A stretch of DNA of 64,000 nucleotides from Arcobacter sp. (GTDB lineage Bacteria; Campylobacterota; Campylobacteria; Campylobacterales; Arcobacteraceae). The DNA lies in assembly GCA_002869565.1 (NCBI GenBank), contig PKUJ01000024.1:1-64000 (forward strand), written 5' to 3'. This document shows, in pieces, positions 50,773 through 58,863 of this stretch (positions are counted from its first letter, which is position 1; each line of letters begins with the position of its first letter). A program made the position numbers and the translations under genes. The notes beneath the pieces are model-generated. The model was not told the origin of the DNA and searched no databases. It saw only the letters and a list, made by a program, of their open reading frames with translations.

Positions 50773-51978
50773 ATGAATAAAAAAGATAATGGCACAAATT
50801 TTTGGATATCTTATGCAGACTTAATGGCAGGATTATTATTTGTCTTTATACTGCTTATTGGTGCAATTATAGTTAAATATTCTCTTCTTCAAAGTGAATC
50901 AAAACTTTTAGAAATAAGTTTACAAGAAGAAAAAATAGCACTAGAAAAAAATAAAAAAGAATTAGAAAAAAAAGAAGAGAAAATAAAAAATGTTGCATTT
51001 GATTTAGAAAATACAAAAAAAGATTTATCTCAGATTAAATCAATATTTGAAAATACTAAAATTAAATTAAAAGAGTCTCTTTTAGAAAACGAGAAGTTAA
51101 ATGTACTATTGAAAGATGAAACGAAAAAAAATCAAGACAATTTAACTGAACTAATAAACAAAGAAGAAAAATTGGCTCTTCTTACTTCCTTAGAAAAAGA
51201 GTATAAAAAGAAATTGGAAAAATCTTTTGAAGAGAAGAGTGAATTATTAGCAAGTATAAAAGAATTAGAAAGTTTATCAAAACAAAAAGATGATAAGTTA
51301 GATGAACTATTAGAGGATGTTTTATTAAAACAAAGTATGATTAAATCATTTGAAGAAAAAAGTAATCTCTTAAATGATGAAATGAAAATGATGGCTGAAA
51401 AACTCAAACATACGAAAAAAGAGCATGATTTACTCTCAAAAGATTTAGAATCAACAAAACAAAAAATAAAGAACTTCACGGGAATAAAAGTAAAAGTAAT
51501 AAGTCTACTTAAAAAAGAACTTGGAAAGAGTGTGCAAATTGACCCTAAAAATGGAACACTTAGACTATCTTCAAATATACTTTTTGATGAAGGTGAATTT
51601 GAATTAAAAGATAGTTCAAAAGATGCTTTGAAAAATGCGGTATATGACTACTTTAAAACAATTTTAGAAAACCATGAAATAAACAAACATATAGATAAAA
51701 TTACAATAGAAGGGCACACAAATACAAAAGGAACTTTTCTTTATAACTTAGAACTTTCCCAAAAAAGAGCATATTCTGTTATGGATTTTCTATTATCTTT
51801 AGATTTTAAGAAAAAAGAGAATCTAAAAAAATTAATAGTAGCTAGTGGAAGATCTTTTTTAGACCCAATCTATGATAAAAATGGAGTAGAAGATAAAGAT
51901 GCTTCAAGAAGAATTGAAATAAAATTTAGTCTAAAAAATGAAGAAGCTATAAAAGAGATAGCAAATATTTTAGAGTGA
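50773..51978 (+). CDS. MotB/OmpA-like stator protein (ZorB-like)
   Basis: 401 residues. One membrane segment at about 12-34 carries the MotB-type proton-binding aspartate Asp16 (WISYADLMAGLLFVF). A long, very lysine/glutamate-rich coiled coil fills about 40-235. The C-terminal OmpA-like peptidoglycan-binding domain (about 260-401) has LFDEGEFELKDSS, ITIEGHTNTKG, NLELSQKRAYSVMDFLL and DASRRIEIKF. Together with the preceding gene it makes a stator-like, proton-driven envelope complex; the coiled coil is unusually long for MotB or ZorB. Confidence 0.87.
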   Translation: MNKKDNGTNFWISYADLMAGLLFVFILLIGAIIVKYSLLQSESKLLEISLQEEKIALEKNKKELEKKEEKIKNVAFDLENTKKDLSQIKSIFENTKIKLKESLLENEKLNVLLKDETKKNQDNLTELINKEEKLALLTSLEKEYKKKLEKSFEEKSELLASIKELESLSKQKDDKLDELLEDVLLKQSMIKSFEEKSNLLNDEMKMMAEKLKHTKKEHDLLSKDLESTKQKIKNFTGIKVKVISLLKKELGKSVQIDPKNGTLRLSSNILFDEGEFELKDSSKDALKNAVYDYFKTILENHEINKHIDKITIEGHTNTKGTFLYNLELSQKRAYSVMDFLLSLDFKKKENLKKLIVASGRSFLDPIYDKNGVEDKDASRRIEIKFSLKNEEAIKEIANILE

Positions 51979-52268
51979 TTTTGAGTGTATAAGATATCCT
52001 TAATTCTGTACATAATATGAAGGCCTAGATATAGACAAAATTAGAATAAATTAATAAAAATAAAATTAAGCAGGATATACAATTCCCAAATTTTCTTGTT
52101 CCCACTTTCCATGCCATAAGTTTTTCCTATTATCAAGTTTTTTTACATAAAATGAATTATATTAACATACTCTTTGCTTTAATAAATTAATTCAGATAGA
52201 CTCAACTGCGAAACTAAAATTTCGCAAATTAAATCTTAATATATAGGTTTATTTAAAGGTAATAAAAA
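51979..52268. other. 290-bp gap with possible gene relic and hairpin
   Basis: On the minus strand, 52066-52161 is open for 31 codons and ends in TAA; the last codons read KNLWHGKWEQENLGIVYPA, protein-like with two tryptophans, but there is no start. A 7-bp hairpin TGCGAAA/TTTCGCA lies at 52207-52213 and 52220-52226, in the leader of the next gene. Nothing else is seen. Confidence 0.4.
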
Positions 52269-52829
52269 ATGACTGAGTTTATAGCTGAATATCCATATCT
52301 TCTTGCCATATTTATTTTTCTTGCAAGAGTTACTGATGTTTCTTTAGGAACATTTCGTACTATAGTCATATTTCGTGGTTATAAAATACTTGCATCAGTT
52401 ATCGGTTTTTTTGAGATTATTATATGGCTAGTTGCAGCTGGACAGGTTTTTAAAAATCTTGATCAATTACATCTTGCCTTTGCTTATTCTGCAGGTTTTG
52501 CTTCTGGTATTTATGTTGGTATGTGGATTGAAAATCGATTTGCAATTGGTAAAGAGCTTATTCGTTGTATATCATTTAATCGGGATATTCTAGCCGGAAA
52601 GATACGAGAAAAAGGTTTTAAAGTAGTTGCTATAGATGGTGATATGGGTACAGAAAGGCAAGTTGAAGTCTTATTTATCGTTGAAAAGAGACGTAATATT
52701 CCTAATCTTATTAAATTAATAAATGAACTTGATCAAAATGCAGTATATACAATATCTGACTTAAAAAGTGTATACGAAGGTCCAGAATTTACAGCTCAAA
52801 ATAGTTTGTGGAACATAAAAAGAAAATAA
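52269..52829 (+). CDS. DUF2179/DUF5698 (UPF0316) membrane protein
   Basis: 186 residues. Three membrane segments in the first ~95 residues (YPYLLAIFIFLARVTDVSLGTFRTIVIFRGY, ASVIGFFEIIIWLVAAGQVF, LHLAFAYSAGFASGIYVGMWIE) and a cytosolic DUF2179 domain (KGFKVVAIDGDMGTERQVEVLFIVEKRRNIPNLIKLINELDQNAVYTISDLKSVYEG). The family is widespread; its role is unknown, possibly small-ligand sensing. Ribosome site AAAGGTAATAAAAA. Confidence 0.9.
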   Translation: MTEFIAEYPYLLAIFIFLARVTDVSLGTFRTIVIFRGYKILASVIGFFEIIIWLVAAGQVFKNLDQLHLAFAYSAGFASGIYVGMWIENRFAIGKELIRCISFNRDILAGKIREKGFKVVAIDGDMGTERQVEVLFIVEKRRNIPNLIKLINELDQNAVYTISDLKSVYEGPEFTAQNSLWNIKRK

Positions 52830-52991
52830 ATAATTGTTATATAAACATCATTATTTTACATTTTAGGTGCTTTATTTTATCTATTGATAAAATATAATAA
52901 AATTTTCAAGTAGGCTTTTATTTTCAAAAAAAGTAAAATTTATTTTACCTTTTTACCAAGTATTATAATATTTTCTGATAGAATTTCAAAA

Positions 52992-53056
52992 TCTAGGTCT
53001 CAGGTTGAGATTCCATCATAATAATTTGATGGACAAAATTAATCACAATTTTGGAG
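52992..53056 (+). promoter_or_regulatory. Structured leader before the di-iron protein gene
   Basis: Three consecutive perfect hairpins: TCTCA-GGT-TGAGA (52998-53010), TCCATCA-N8-TGATGGA (53012-53033) and CAAAATT-N6-AATTTTG (53034-53053). The last abuts and partly includes the GGAG ribosome site (53053-53056) of the TTG start at 53063. The layout suits control of translation by a ligand or protein. It does not match any riboswitch class I can name. Confidence 0.55.
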
Positions 53057-53062
53057 ATTCTT

Positions 53063-54313
53063 TTGTATTCATTAAATCACTCAATATCCATCCCTATCGG
53101 TAATATGCCACCTTCTAAAGAACTTTTTTTAAAACTTGAAAATGCATTTTTAATAGCAAATACCCATGAAATAATTGAAATAGTATCTTTAAAACCAAAT
53201 ATCGAAATAGAACTTCGAGGTTGGGCAAAACTAAGAGGTCATCTCTATTTAGGTCGTGAAACTTTAAAAGAACAATATTCATACAAAATTCAAAAGATAA
53301 ATAAGAATTCTTTTACTAATAAATCTTCTTGGGGTAAAAAAATGAAAGGAATTGACTCTTCAAATCCTAAATTAAAAGATTTAGAACTATCAGATGAGAT
53401 TCTAAAAAAAGCTCCTGATTCAAATGGACTTATGACAAGAGGAATTGAGCCCCAAGATGGAACTCCATTTTATGGCTTTGAACTCTCATTTAAAGAGCAA
53501 GTTTGGTCAGAACCAGTATCTGTATTATATGAAGAGGGGAAACATGCCCAATGGAATGCTACAAGTGATATTGCATGGAATGAAATACCAACATTAGACC
53601 CAATAATTGAAAAAGCAGTTTGCCAAATCATGACTTATTTAGTTGAAAATGAATTTTCAGCTTTATATATCCCAGGAAAGTTTATTAGCAAAATAAATCC
53701 ATACTATATGGAAGTACCACTATTTTTATCTTCATTGATGAATGATGAAGCCAGACATATCGAAGTTTTTACAAAAAGAGCAAATGCAAATGGTGGAGGA
53801 TTTCAATATTCAAGTGAAGTTACTCAACGCTCTCTTTATTCACTTTTTAAAGAAGATGATTATATAAAAAGTTCTTTTTTACTTCATGTTATGGGAGAAG
53901 GCACTTTTATAGACCTTTTAAGTTTTTTAGAAAAACATATGCCAGATGAAACTACAAGAAAAATCATAAAACTTTCAAAAAGAGATGAGATAAGACATGT
54001 CGCATATGGGATGGAACATGTTAGATCAGCAATACAACAAAATCCTAAAAGAATAAATGCTTTAAAAAATACAGCTTATAGAAGAAAAGAGTTTATGGAT
54101 GAAGTGAGTTCTGAGTCATCTATGGTTTTGGAATCACTTGCAATTTTAGCAGGAGGAAGTGATTCTGCGCTTGATTATAAAAGAGGTTTTGATTTGGTTG
54201 AAGAATTAAAAGCAACAATGAATACAAATAGAATCAAAAGATTGATTGACATTGGAATGGATGAAGAATTAGCAAATGATATTTCCAGTGTTCATACACC
54301 AAATTTTATGTAG
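53063..54313 (+). CDS. Ferritin-like di-iron protein with cysteine-less TusA-like N-terminus
   Basis: About 416 residues, start TTG 53063 six bases after GGAG. Residues 1-75 look like a TusA/SirA fold (IPIGNMPPSKELFLKLENAF, WAKLRGHLYL), but the catalytic CPxP cysteine is replaced by Met-Pro-Pro-Ser (15-18). The rest is a ferritin-like four-helix carboxylate domain with likely iron ligands Glu197, Glu229/His232 (DEARH), Glu279 (GEG) and Glu309/His312 (DEIRH). A di-iron oxygenase or oxidase is likely. It heads a three-gene operon; no pathway can be named. Confidence 0.75.
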   Translation: MYSLNHSISIPIGNMPPSKELFLKLENAFLIANTHEIIEIVSLKPNIEIELRGWAKLRGHLYLGRETLKEQYSYKIQKINKNSFTNKSSWGKKMKGIDSSNPKLKDLELSDEILKKAPDSNGLMTRGIEPQDGTPFYGFELSFKEQVWSEPVSVLYEEGKHAQWNATSDIAWNEIPTLDPIIEKAVCQIMTYLVENEFSALYIPGKFISKINPYYMEVPLFLSSLMNDEARHIEVFTKRANANGGGFQYSSEVTQRSLYSLFKEDDYIKSSFLLHVMGEGTFIDLLSFLEKHMPDETTRKIIKLSKRDEIRHVAYGMEHVRSAIQQNPKRINALKNTAYRRKEFMDEVSSESSMVLESLAILAGGSDSALDYKRGFDLVEELKATMNTNRIKRLIDIGMDEELANDISSVHTPNFM

Positions 54314-54321
54314 GAGAAAAA

Positions 54322-55449
54322 ATGAGTAATATATATAATAAAATGTTAGATTTTGCCAAACAAAATATCGCACCTTATACAGATAATGTAGATATAGATG
54401 CAAAATTCCCAATTGATAGCTTTGAAGCAATCAAAAAAAATAAATTGACAGGTTTAGTTGTCCCTAAAGAGTATGGAGGTATGGGTTTTGGTCTTGAAGA
54501 ACATACTCAAACTGTACTAGCTTTTGCTTCAAGTTGTGCAACTACAGGACTTTGTTATATGATGCATAATGTTGCAACTATGTGTATAGTAGCTTATGGT
54601 AGTGAAGAGATGAAAAATGAGTATTTACCAAAAATTTCAAGTGGTGATTTACTTTTAGCTCTTGCATTTAGTGAAACAGGTACGGGTACTCATTTTTATA
54701 ATCCTGAAATTACAGTTATAAATAGTGATAATAAGTTATTTATGAATGGAAGAAAAAGTTTTGTTACATCTGCACTTTATGCTGATTATTATTTAGTACT
54801 TTCTAATAGTTTTGAAGTAGAAGGTCTAGATAGTTGGTTAGTACATAAAGATTTGAGCGGTGTAACATTTGAAGAATCGTCATGGAATGGATTAGGAATG
54901 AGAGGAAATGCCTCAATGCCTATGATATTTGATAATGTTGACATTGATATTTCAAATAGAGTTGGTACTGCAGGAAGTGGGGCGGAGCAAGTATTTAATG
55001 TTGTTGCACCATTTTTTGTAATTGGATTGAGTGCAGTTTATACAGGTGTTGCATTAAATGCTTGCAATACTATTATTGATTATTCTATGAGTAGAAAATA
55101 TAGTGATGAAAGTGCTTTATGTAACATACCAACAGTACAAAATCATATTGCAGATATTTATACAAATGCAACAAGTGCAAAACACTTTACTTTAGCAGCA
55201 GCAAAAAGTGGAGCAAATGGCGATGCAGATGCTTTAGCACAGATAATTTCAGCAAGATTAAATGCCTCAGATATGGCAGTATCTGTTTGTAATAAAGCTA
55301 TGAAAATTGGTGGAGGTACAGCTTATGCTAAAAGAATCACTATCGAAAGATTATTAAGAGATGCCTACGCAGCACAAGTAATGGCACCAAGTACTGACGT
55401 ATTATCAATTTGGCTTGGAAAAGCTTTAACAAATCAACCAATTCCTTAA
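54322..55449 (+). CDS. Acyl-CoA dehydrogenase-like flavoprotein
   Basis: 375 residues with the three-domain acyl-CoA dehydrogenase layout: helical N-terminus (GLVVPKEYGGMGFGLEE), beta domain (LALAFSETGTGTHF, FMNGRKSFVTSALYADYYLVL) and C-terminal helices (IGGGTAYAKRITIERLLRDAYAAQVMAPSTDVLSIWLG). The usual catalytic glutamate position cannot be confirmed by eye. Relatives include flavin monooxygenases of sulfur compounds (SfnB/DszC type). It lies eight bases after the di-iron gene with an AGGAGAAAAA site. Confidence 0.85.
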   Translation: MSNIYNKMLDFAKQNIAPYTDNVDIDAKFPIDSFEAIKKNKLTGLVVPKEYGGMGFGLEEHTQTVLAFASSCATTGLCYMMHNVATMCIVAYGSEEMKNEYLPKISSGDLLLALAFSETGTGTHFYNPEITVINSDNKLFMNGRKSFVTSALYADYYLVLSNSFEVEGLDSWLVHKDLSGVTFEESSWNGLGMRGNASMPMIFDNVDIDISNRVGTAGSGAEQVFNVVAPFFVIGLSAVYTGVALNACNTIIDYSMSRKYSDESALCNIPTVQNHIADIYTNATSAKHFTLAAAKSGANGDADALAQIISARLNASDMAVSVCNKAMKIGGGTAYAKRITIERLLRDAYAAQVMAPSTDVLSIWLGKALTNQPIP

Positions 55450-55459
55450 GGAGAAGAAT

Positions 55460-56287
55460 ATGAACAAACCAATTATGCTAGGAGCTGTTGCTTATGATCC
55501 TAAAGTTATTCCAATTTGGGATATTATAAGAGATTATTTTAATGATAATGGTGTTAGATTAGATTATATTTTATTTTCTAACTATGAAGCTCAAGTTGAA
55601 TATCTTTTATCAAATAAAATTGATGTTGCATGGAATACAAATGTAGCATGGGTTAGGTGTAATGAACTTAGTAATGGAAAAGTAAAAGCTTTAGTAATGA
55701 GAGATACAGATATAGATTTTCAATCTGTATTTATAACAAAAGCAAATAGTGGTATAAAAAGTATTAATGACCTAAAGGGAAGAAAATTTGCTCTTGGAAG
55801 TGCAGATTCAGCGCAAGCTGCAATCTTACCATTAAAATATCTTCAAAATGAAGTTGAAAATATTGATGATATTGAAATTGTACGATTCAATTCAGATTTA
55901 GGTAAGCATGGAGATACAGGCAGAAGTGAATTTGATATACTTGATGCAATTTTAAATGATAAAATTGATGCTGGTGCTATTGGAATAAGTTCTTGGGTTA
56001 GAATGATTGAAAATGGAATGTTTCCAAGTGGAGAAATAGAATCATTTTATGTAAGTCCTGGATATTGCCATTGTAACTTTACAGTACTAGATACTTTAGA
56101 TGAAACTATTCAGAAAAAATTTGCAGAGATGTTATTAGCACAAAATCCAAATGATCCAATCATTAAAAAAATGATGCAAATGGAAGGTCTAAATAAATGG
56201 GTTAAAACAGGAGCAGAAGAGTTAAAAGGTTATGAAGTTTTAACAACTGCTATGAGAGAACAAAACTTAATGAAAAATAACTGGTAG
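55460..56287 (+). CDS. PhnD-like phosphonate/phosphate-binding protein without signal peptide
   Basis: 275 residues. The type II binding-protein core of the PhnD family is clear (DYILFSNYEAQVEYLLSNKIDVAWNTNVAWVR; FITKANSGIKSINDLKGRKFALGSADSAQAAILPL; SEFDILDAILNDKIDAGAIGISSW). There is no N-terminal hydrophobic segment: the protein starts MNKPIMLGAVAYDPKVIPIW, so it should stay in the cytoplasm. No permease or ATPase lies nearby. It may act as an enzyme or ligand carrier, like the NMT1/THI5-type proteins that share this fold. Start nine bases after the previous stop with AAGGAGAAG. Confidence 0.83.
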   Translation: MNKPIMLGAVAYDPKVIPIWDIIRDYFNDNGVRLDYILFSNYEAQVEYLLSNKIDVAWNTNVAWVRCNELSNGKVKALVMRDTDIDFQSVFITKANSGIKSINDLKGRKFALGSADSAQAAILPLKYLQNEVENIDDIEIVRFNSDLGKHGDTGRSEFDILDAILNDKIDAGAIGISSWVRMIENGMFPSGEIESFYVSPGYCHCNFTVLDTLDETIQKKFAEMLLAQNPNDPIIKKMMQMEGLNKWVKTGAEELKGYEVLTTAMREQNLMKNNW

Positions 56288-56303
56288 GATTTTCCTACTG
56301 GTT
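56279..56303 (+). terminator. Terminator after the PhnD-like gene
   Basis: An 11-bp stem with two G-U pairs (AACTGGTAGGA, loop TTT, TCCTACTGGTT), containing the TAG stop codon in the left arm. The following T-run is weak. Confidence 0.65.
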
Positions 56304-56361
56304 AAATAAAAACTATTTAAAAAGATTATGATATTCTTTTTAAAACTAATTTCTAAATTTT

Positions 56362-57096
56362 TTAAAATATGATTTTCATTAAATCATCATGAATAAATTT
56401 ATAGTTTAGTTTTGATACAAGCAAATCACTTTTTACTATTTTTTTATTGCTTTTATTTTTCCCTGAATCAAAAGTTGGAACAGGTAAACCTGATACTTTT
56501 GCACAATAGGTATAAAACTCTTTTTTTGTAGGATGGGAAGGAGCAATGCAATTAAAAGTTTCATCAAAAATATTTTGATTGATTACTTTTTGTATTATGC
56601 TAATACAATCATCTCTATGTATCATATTTACAGGTGCATTCGCATCTTTTACTACTTTGCCATTTGGGAAAAATTTTGCGGGATTTCTTCCATATCCTAT
56701 AAGTCCAGCAAATCTTAAAATTGTTATTTCAAGATTTGTCTTTTTAAATAGATTTTCTATTTCAAGTAAAGGATTTGATTCATTATTTAATACTGACGTT
56801 GAACTAATAAAAATAATTTTTTTGATACTTGAATTTAGTATATGATTTGTTAGTTCTTTAAATCCATCTATATTTTTTGAGGGAATATTTATAATCAATA
56901 TATCAGCACATAAAAATTTATCAACATCTTCACTTAAATTGTTTGTATCAACAATAAATGGTGTGATATTTTCATCTTTTATATTCTCAAGTTTTTCATA
57001 TGTACTTGTAGATAATTTTATAGAAAATTCTTTTGATAGTGCTTTGGCTAAGGGAAAACCTAACCAACCACTACCTAAGATACTAATACTGTTCAT
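56362..57096 (-). CDS. NAD(P)-binding epimerase-like protein (YeeZ-type SDR)
   Basis: 244 residues. The nucleotide-binding ILGSGWLGFPLAKALS at the N-terminus, IIFISSTSVLN (SxxSV) and the later FAGLIGYGRNPAKFF match small atypical SDR proteins of the YeeZ group. Substrate unknown. It is the third gene of a minus-strand group after the CMD and YciI-like genes, its start lying two bases from the YciI-like stop. Confidence 0.83.
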   Translation of the reverse strand: MNSISILGSGWLGFPLAKALSKEFSIKLSTSTYEKLENIKDENITPFIVDTNNLSEDVDKFLCADILIINIPSKNIDGFKELTNHILNSSIKKIIFISSTSVLNNESNPLLEIENLFKKTNLEITILRFAGLIGYGRNPAKFFPNGKVVKDANAPVNMIHRDDCISIIQKVINQNIFDETFNCIAPSHPTKKEFYTYCAKVSGLPVPTFDSGKNKSNKKIVKSDLLVSKLNYKFIHDDLMKIIF

Positions 57097-57098
57097 TA

Positions 57099-57392
57099 TT
57101 AATTGTTTTCTTTAAAATTCGCAAACTCATTTGATGTCATACTTGGAACAAATTCTATAATTTCATAATTTGCAACTCCAGCATTATTAAACGGGTCCAG
57201 TTTTAAAACTTCTTGTAACTTCTCTTTTGAATTAAGTTTTGAAAGTATCACTCCACCATCTCTTGGTATTTTTCTTCCAGAAGCTATAAAATTTCCTTTA
57301 TTATATTGTTCTTTTAAGTACTCAATATGCTCTTCAAAATGGCAATCTACCTCATCTAATGGTTTTATATAAGTTATGTTTATTATAAACAT
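57099..57392 (-). CDS. YciI-like protein
   Basis: 97 residues with the YciI fold: ITYIKPLDEVDCHFEEHIEYLKEQYNKGNFIASGRKIPRDGGVIL, then LDPFNNAGVANYEIIEF. The conserved His (of the HxxY/HIEYL helix) and DPF motif are present. Proposed to bind small phenolic or chlorinated ligands; exact role unknown. It is close to the SDR-like gene, forming one transcript. Confidence 0.85.
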   Translation of the reverse strand: MFIINITYIKPLDEVDCHFEEHIEYLKEQYNKGNFIASGRKIPRDGGVILSKLNSKEKLQEVLKLDPFNNAGVANYEIIEFVPSMTSNEFANFKENN

Positions 57393-57456
57393 TTTTATCC
57401 TTTATTATTTTGTAAAACAATAACTAAAAATTAATAATATGTTTATTATATACCTT

Positions 57457-57828
57457 TTATTGAGCCTCAAAAACTTCTTTTGCAGCAAATAAGCCATTTA
57501 GAGCACAAGGGAAACCTCCATAAACTGCCATTTGCATAATTACTTCTACTATCTCTTCTTTACTACAACCTACATTTAATCCTGCATGAATGTGTACTTT
57601 TAATTGTGGTGTTGCATTTCCCATAACTGTAAGTGCAGCTATGGTTGCTATTTCTCTTGATTTTAAGTCTAACTTCTCTCTTGTATAAATATCTCCAAAA
57701 GGAAATTCTATAAGTAAATCAGCAAACTCTGGAGCAATATCTTTTAATGATTCAATTACCTTTTCACCAGCACTTCCATCAACCTCTTTTAATTTTTCCC
57801 AACCTATTTTATATCTATCTGATTTCAT
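57457..57828 (-). CDS. Carboxymuconolactone decarboxylase family protein
   Basis: 123 residues. The CMD core is visible: FGDIYTREKLDLKSREIATIAALTVMGNATPQLKVHIHAGLNVGCSKEEIVEVIMQMAVYGGFPCALNGLFAAKEVF. It has cysteines in NVGCSKEE and GGFPCALNG rather than the CxxC of AhpD, so it probably is not an alkylhydroperoxidase. It heads the minus-strand group and is divergent from the AraC regulator at 57982. Confidence 0.9.
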   Translation of the reverse strand: MKSDRYKIGWEKLKEVDGSAGEKVIESLKDIAPEFADLLIEFPFGDIYTREKLDLKSREIATIAALTVMGNATPQLKVHIHAGLNVGCSKEEIVEVIMQMAVYGGFPCALNGLFAAKEVFEAQ

Positions 57829-57970
57829 AATAATCCTTTTTAATTTTTATGATTATAAGACAAAATAAAAATCTAAAGTATAAGAAAAGTATCTTTTTTT
57901 ATAAGTTTTGTTGCTTATACTCTAAAGGGGTAGTTTTATGATATTTTATACTTTTATTATATAAATATTG

Positions 57971-57976
57971 TAAAAT
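57971..57976 (+). promoter_or_regulatory. -10 element, leaderless arrangement for AraC gene
   Basis: TAAAAT ends five bases before the ATG (ATATTACATG); no Shine-Dalgarno. The same TATTACATG context occurs at the TetR gene. Confidence 0.45.
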
Positions 57977-57981
57977 ATTAC

Positions 57982-58863
57982 ATGAAAAATAAAATACTAA
58001 ATAAATTAGAAAAATTGATACTAAATGACGGATATTATAATACTTATATAGATGAAGTAAAATTATATAAAATGAGTGAAAAGACTACTTTATATAATGT
58101 AATGTTTGAAAATTGGATACTTTTTACTTTTCAAGGTAGAAAAGAGATGAAACTAAATCAAACACTTTTAGAATATACCCATGAAAACTATCTTGTAGCG
58201 TCATCAACGTTACCCATTGAGTGTGAAACTTTTGCTTCAAAAGAAAAACCTTTTTTTGGTATGGTTATATCTTTTGATCTAAATACTATCTATCAATTGC
58301 TAGATGAAATAGCTATAGAAAAACCCATAAATGAAAAACATTCTAACATAGGTACATTTTCAGATAATATAACCCAAGATATAGAAGATATTCTATATAG
58401 AATAATAAAAATAGTTGATAAAAAAGAAGACTCAAAAATTCTAGGGAAAGCTTTAATAAAAGAGCTTTTATATAGGGTTCTACAAGGAGAAAAGTCTCAT
58501 TTTTTACATAATCTTATAAATAAGTCTAGTAATGAAGCAAAAATATCAAGAAGCTTAAAATTAATACATACAAGTTTTGAAAAGCCTTACACTATTGAAG
58601 AACTTGCAAGAAAAGAGGATATGAGTATAGCTTCATTTCATAATCATTTTAAAAAAATTACTGCACACTCTCCACATCAATACATAAAAAAAATACGATT
58701 AAACAAAGCAGAAAATCTAATAAGTCAAAATAATTTAAATGTAAATGAAGTTGCAATCAAAGTTGGATATGAGAATGCGTCTCAATTTAGTAAAGAATTT
58801 AAAAAATATTTTGGTTATCCTCCCAAAGAGGCAAAAACCTCTTTAAAAGAATACTCTTTATAA
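57982..58863 (+). CDS. AraC-family transcriptional regulator
   Basis: 293 residues. N-terminal AraC_N cupin-type domain (LLEYTHENYLVASSTLPIECETFASKEKPFFGMVI), C-terminal double helix-turn-helix (YTIEELARKEDMSIASFHNHFKKITAHSPHQYIK and VNEVAIKVGYENASQFSKEFKKYFGYPP). It is divergent from the CMD/YciI/SDR group, with an 8-bp inverted repeat AGTATAAG/CTTATACT at 57877-57884 and 57914-57921 between them. This regulator type commonly activates an adjacent oxidoreductase gene. Its end overlaps the convergent MdaB-like gene by six bases. Confidence 0.9.
   Translation: MKNKILNKLEKLILNDGYYNTYIDEVKLYKMSEKTTLYNVMFENWILFTFQGRKEMKLNQTLLEYTHENYLVASSTLPIECETFASKEKPFFGMVISFDLNTIYQLLDEIAIEKPINEKHSNIGTFSDNITQDIEDILYRIIKIVDKKEDSKILGKALIKELLYRVLQGEKSHFLHNLINKSSNEAKISRSLKLIHTSFEKPYTIEELARKEDMSIASFHNHFKKITAHSPHQYIKKIRLNKAENLISQNNLNVNEVAIKVGYENASQFSKEFKKYFGYPPKEAKTSLKEYSL

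Noticed and set aside
51132-51479. Minus-strand serine/phenylalanine-rich frame of 115 codons
   Set aside because: It is the complement of the MotB-like coiled coil (Lys/Glu codons read as Phe/Ser) and has no start signals.
49701-51978. Complete Zorya anti-phage system
   Set aside because: Only the ZorA/ZorB-like pair is present. The neighbours are thiI and a DUF2179 gene; no helicase (ZorD), ZorC or HNH-type ZorE gene was seen.
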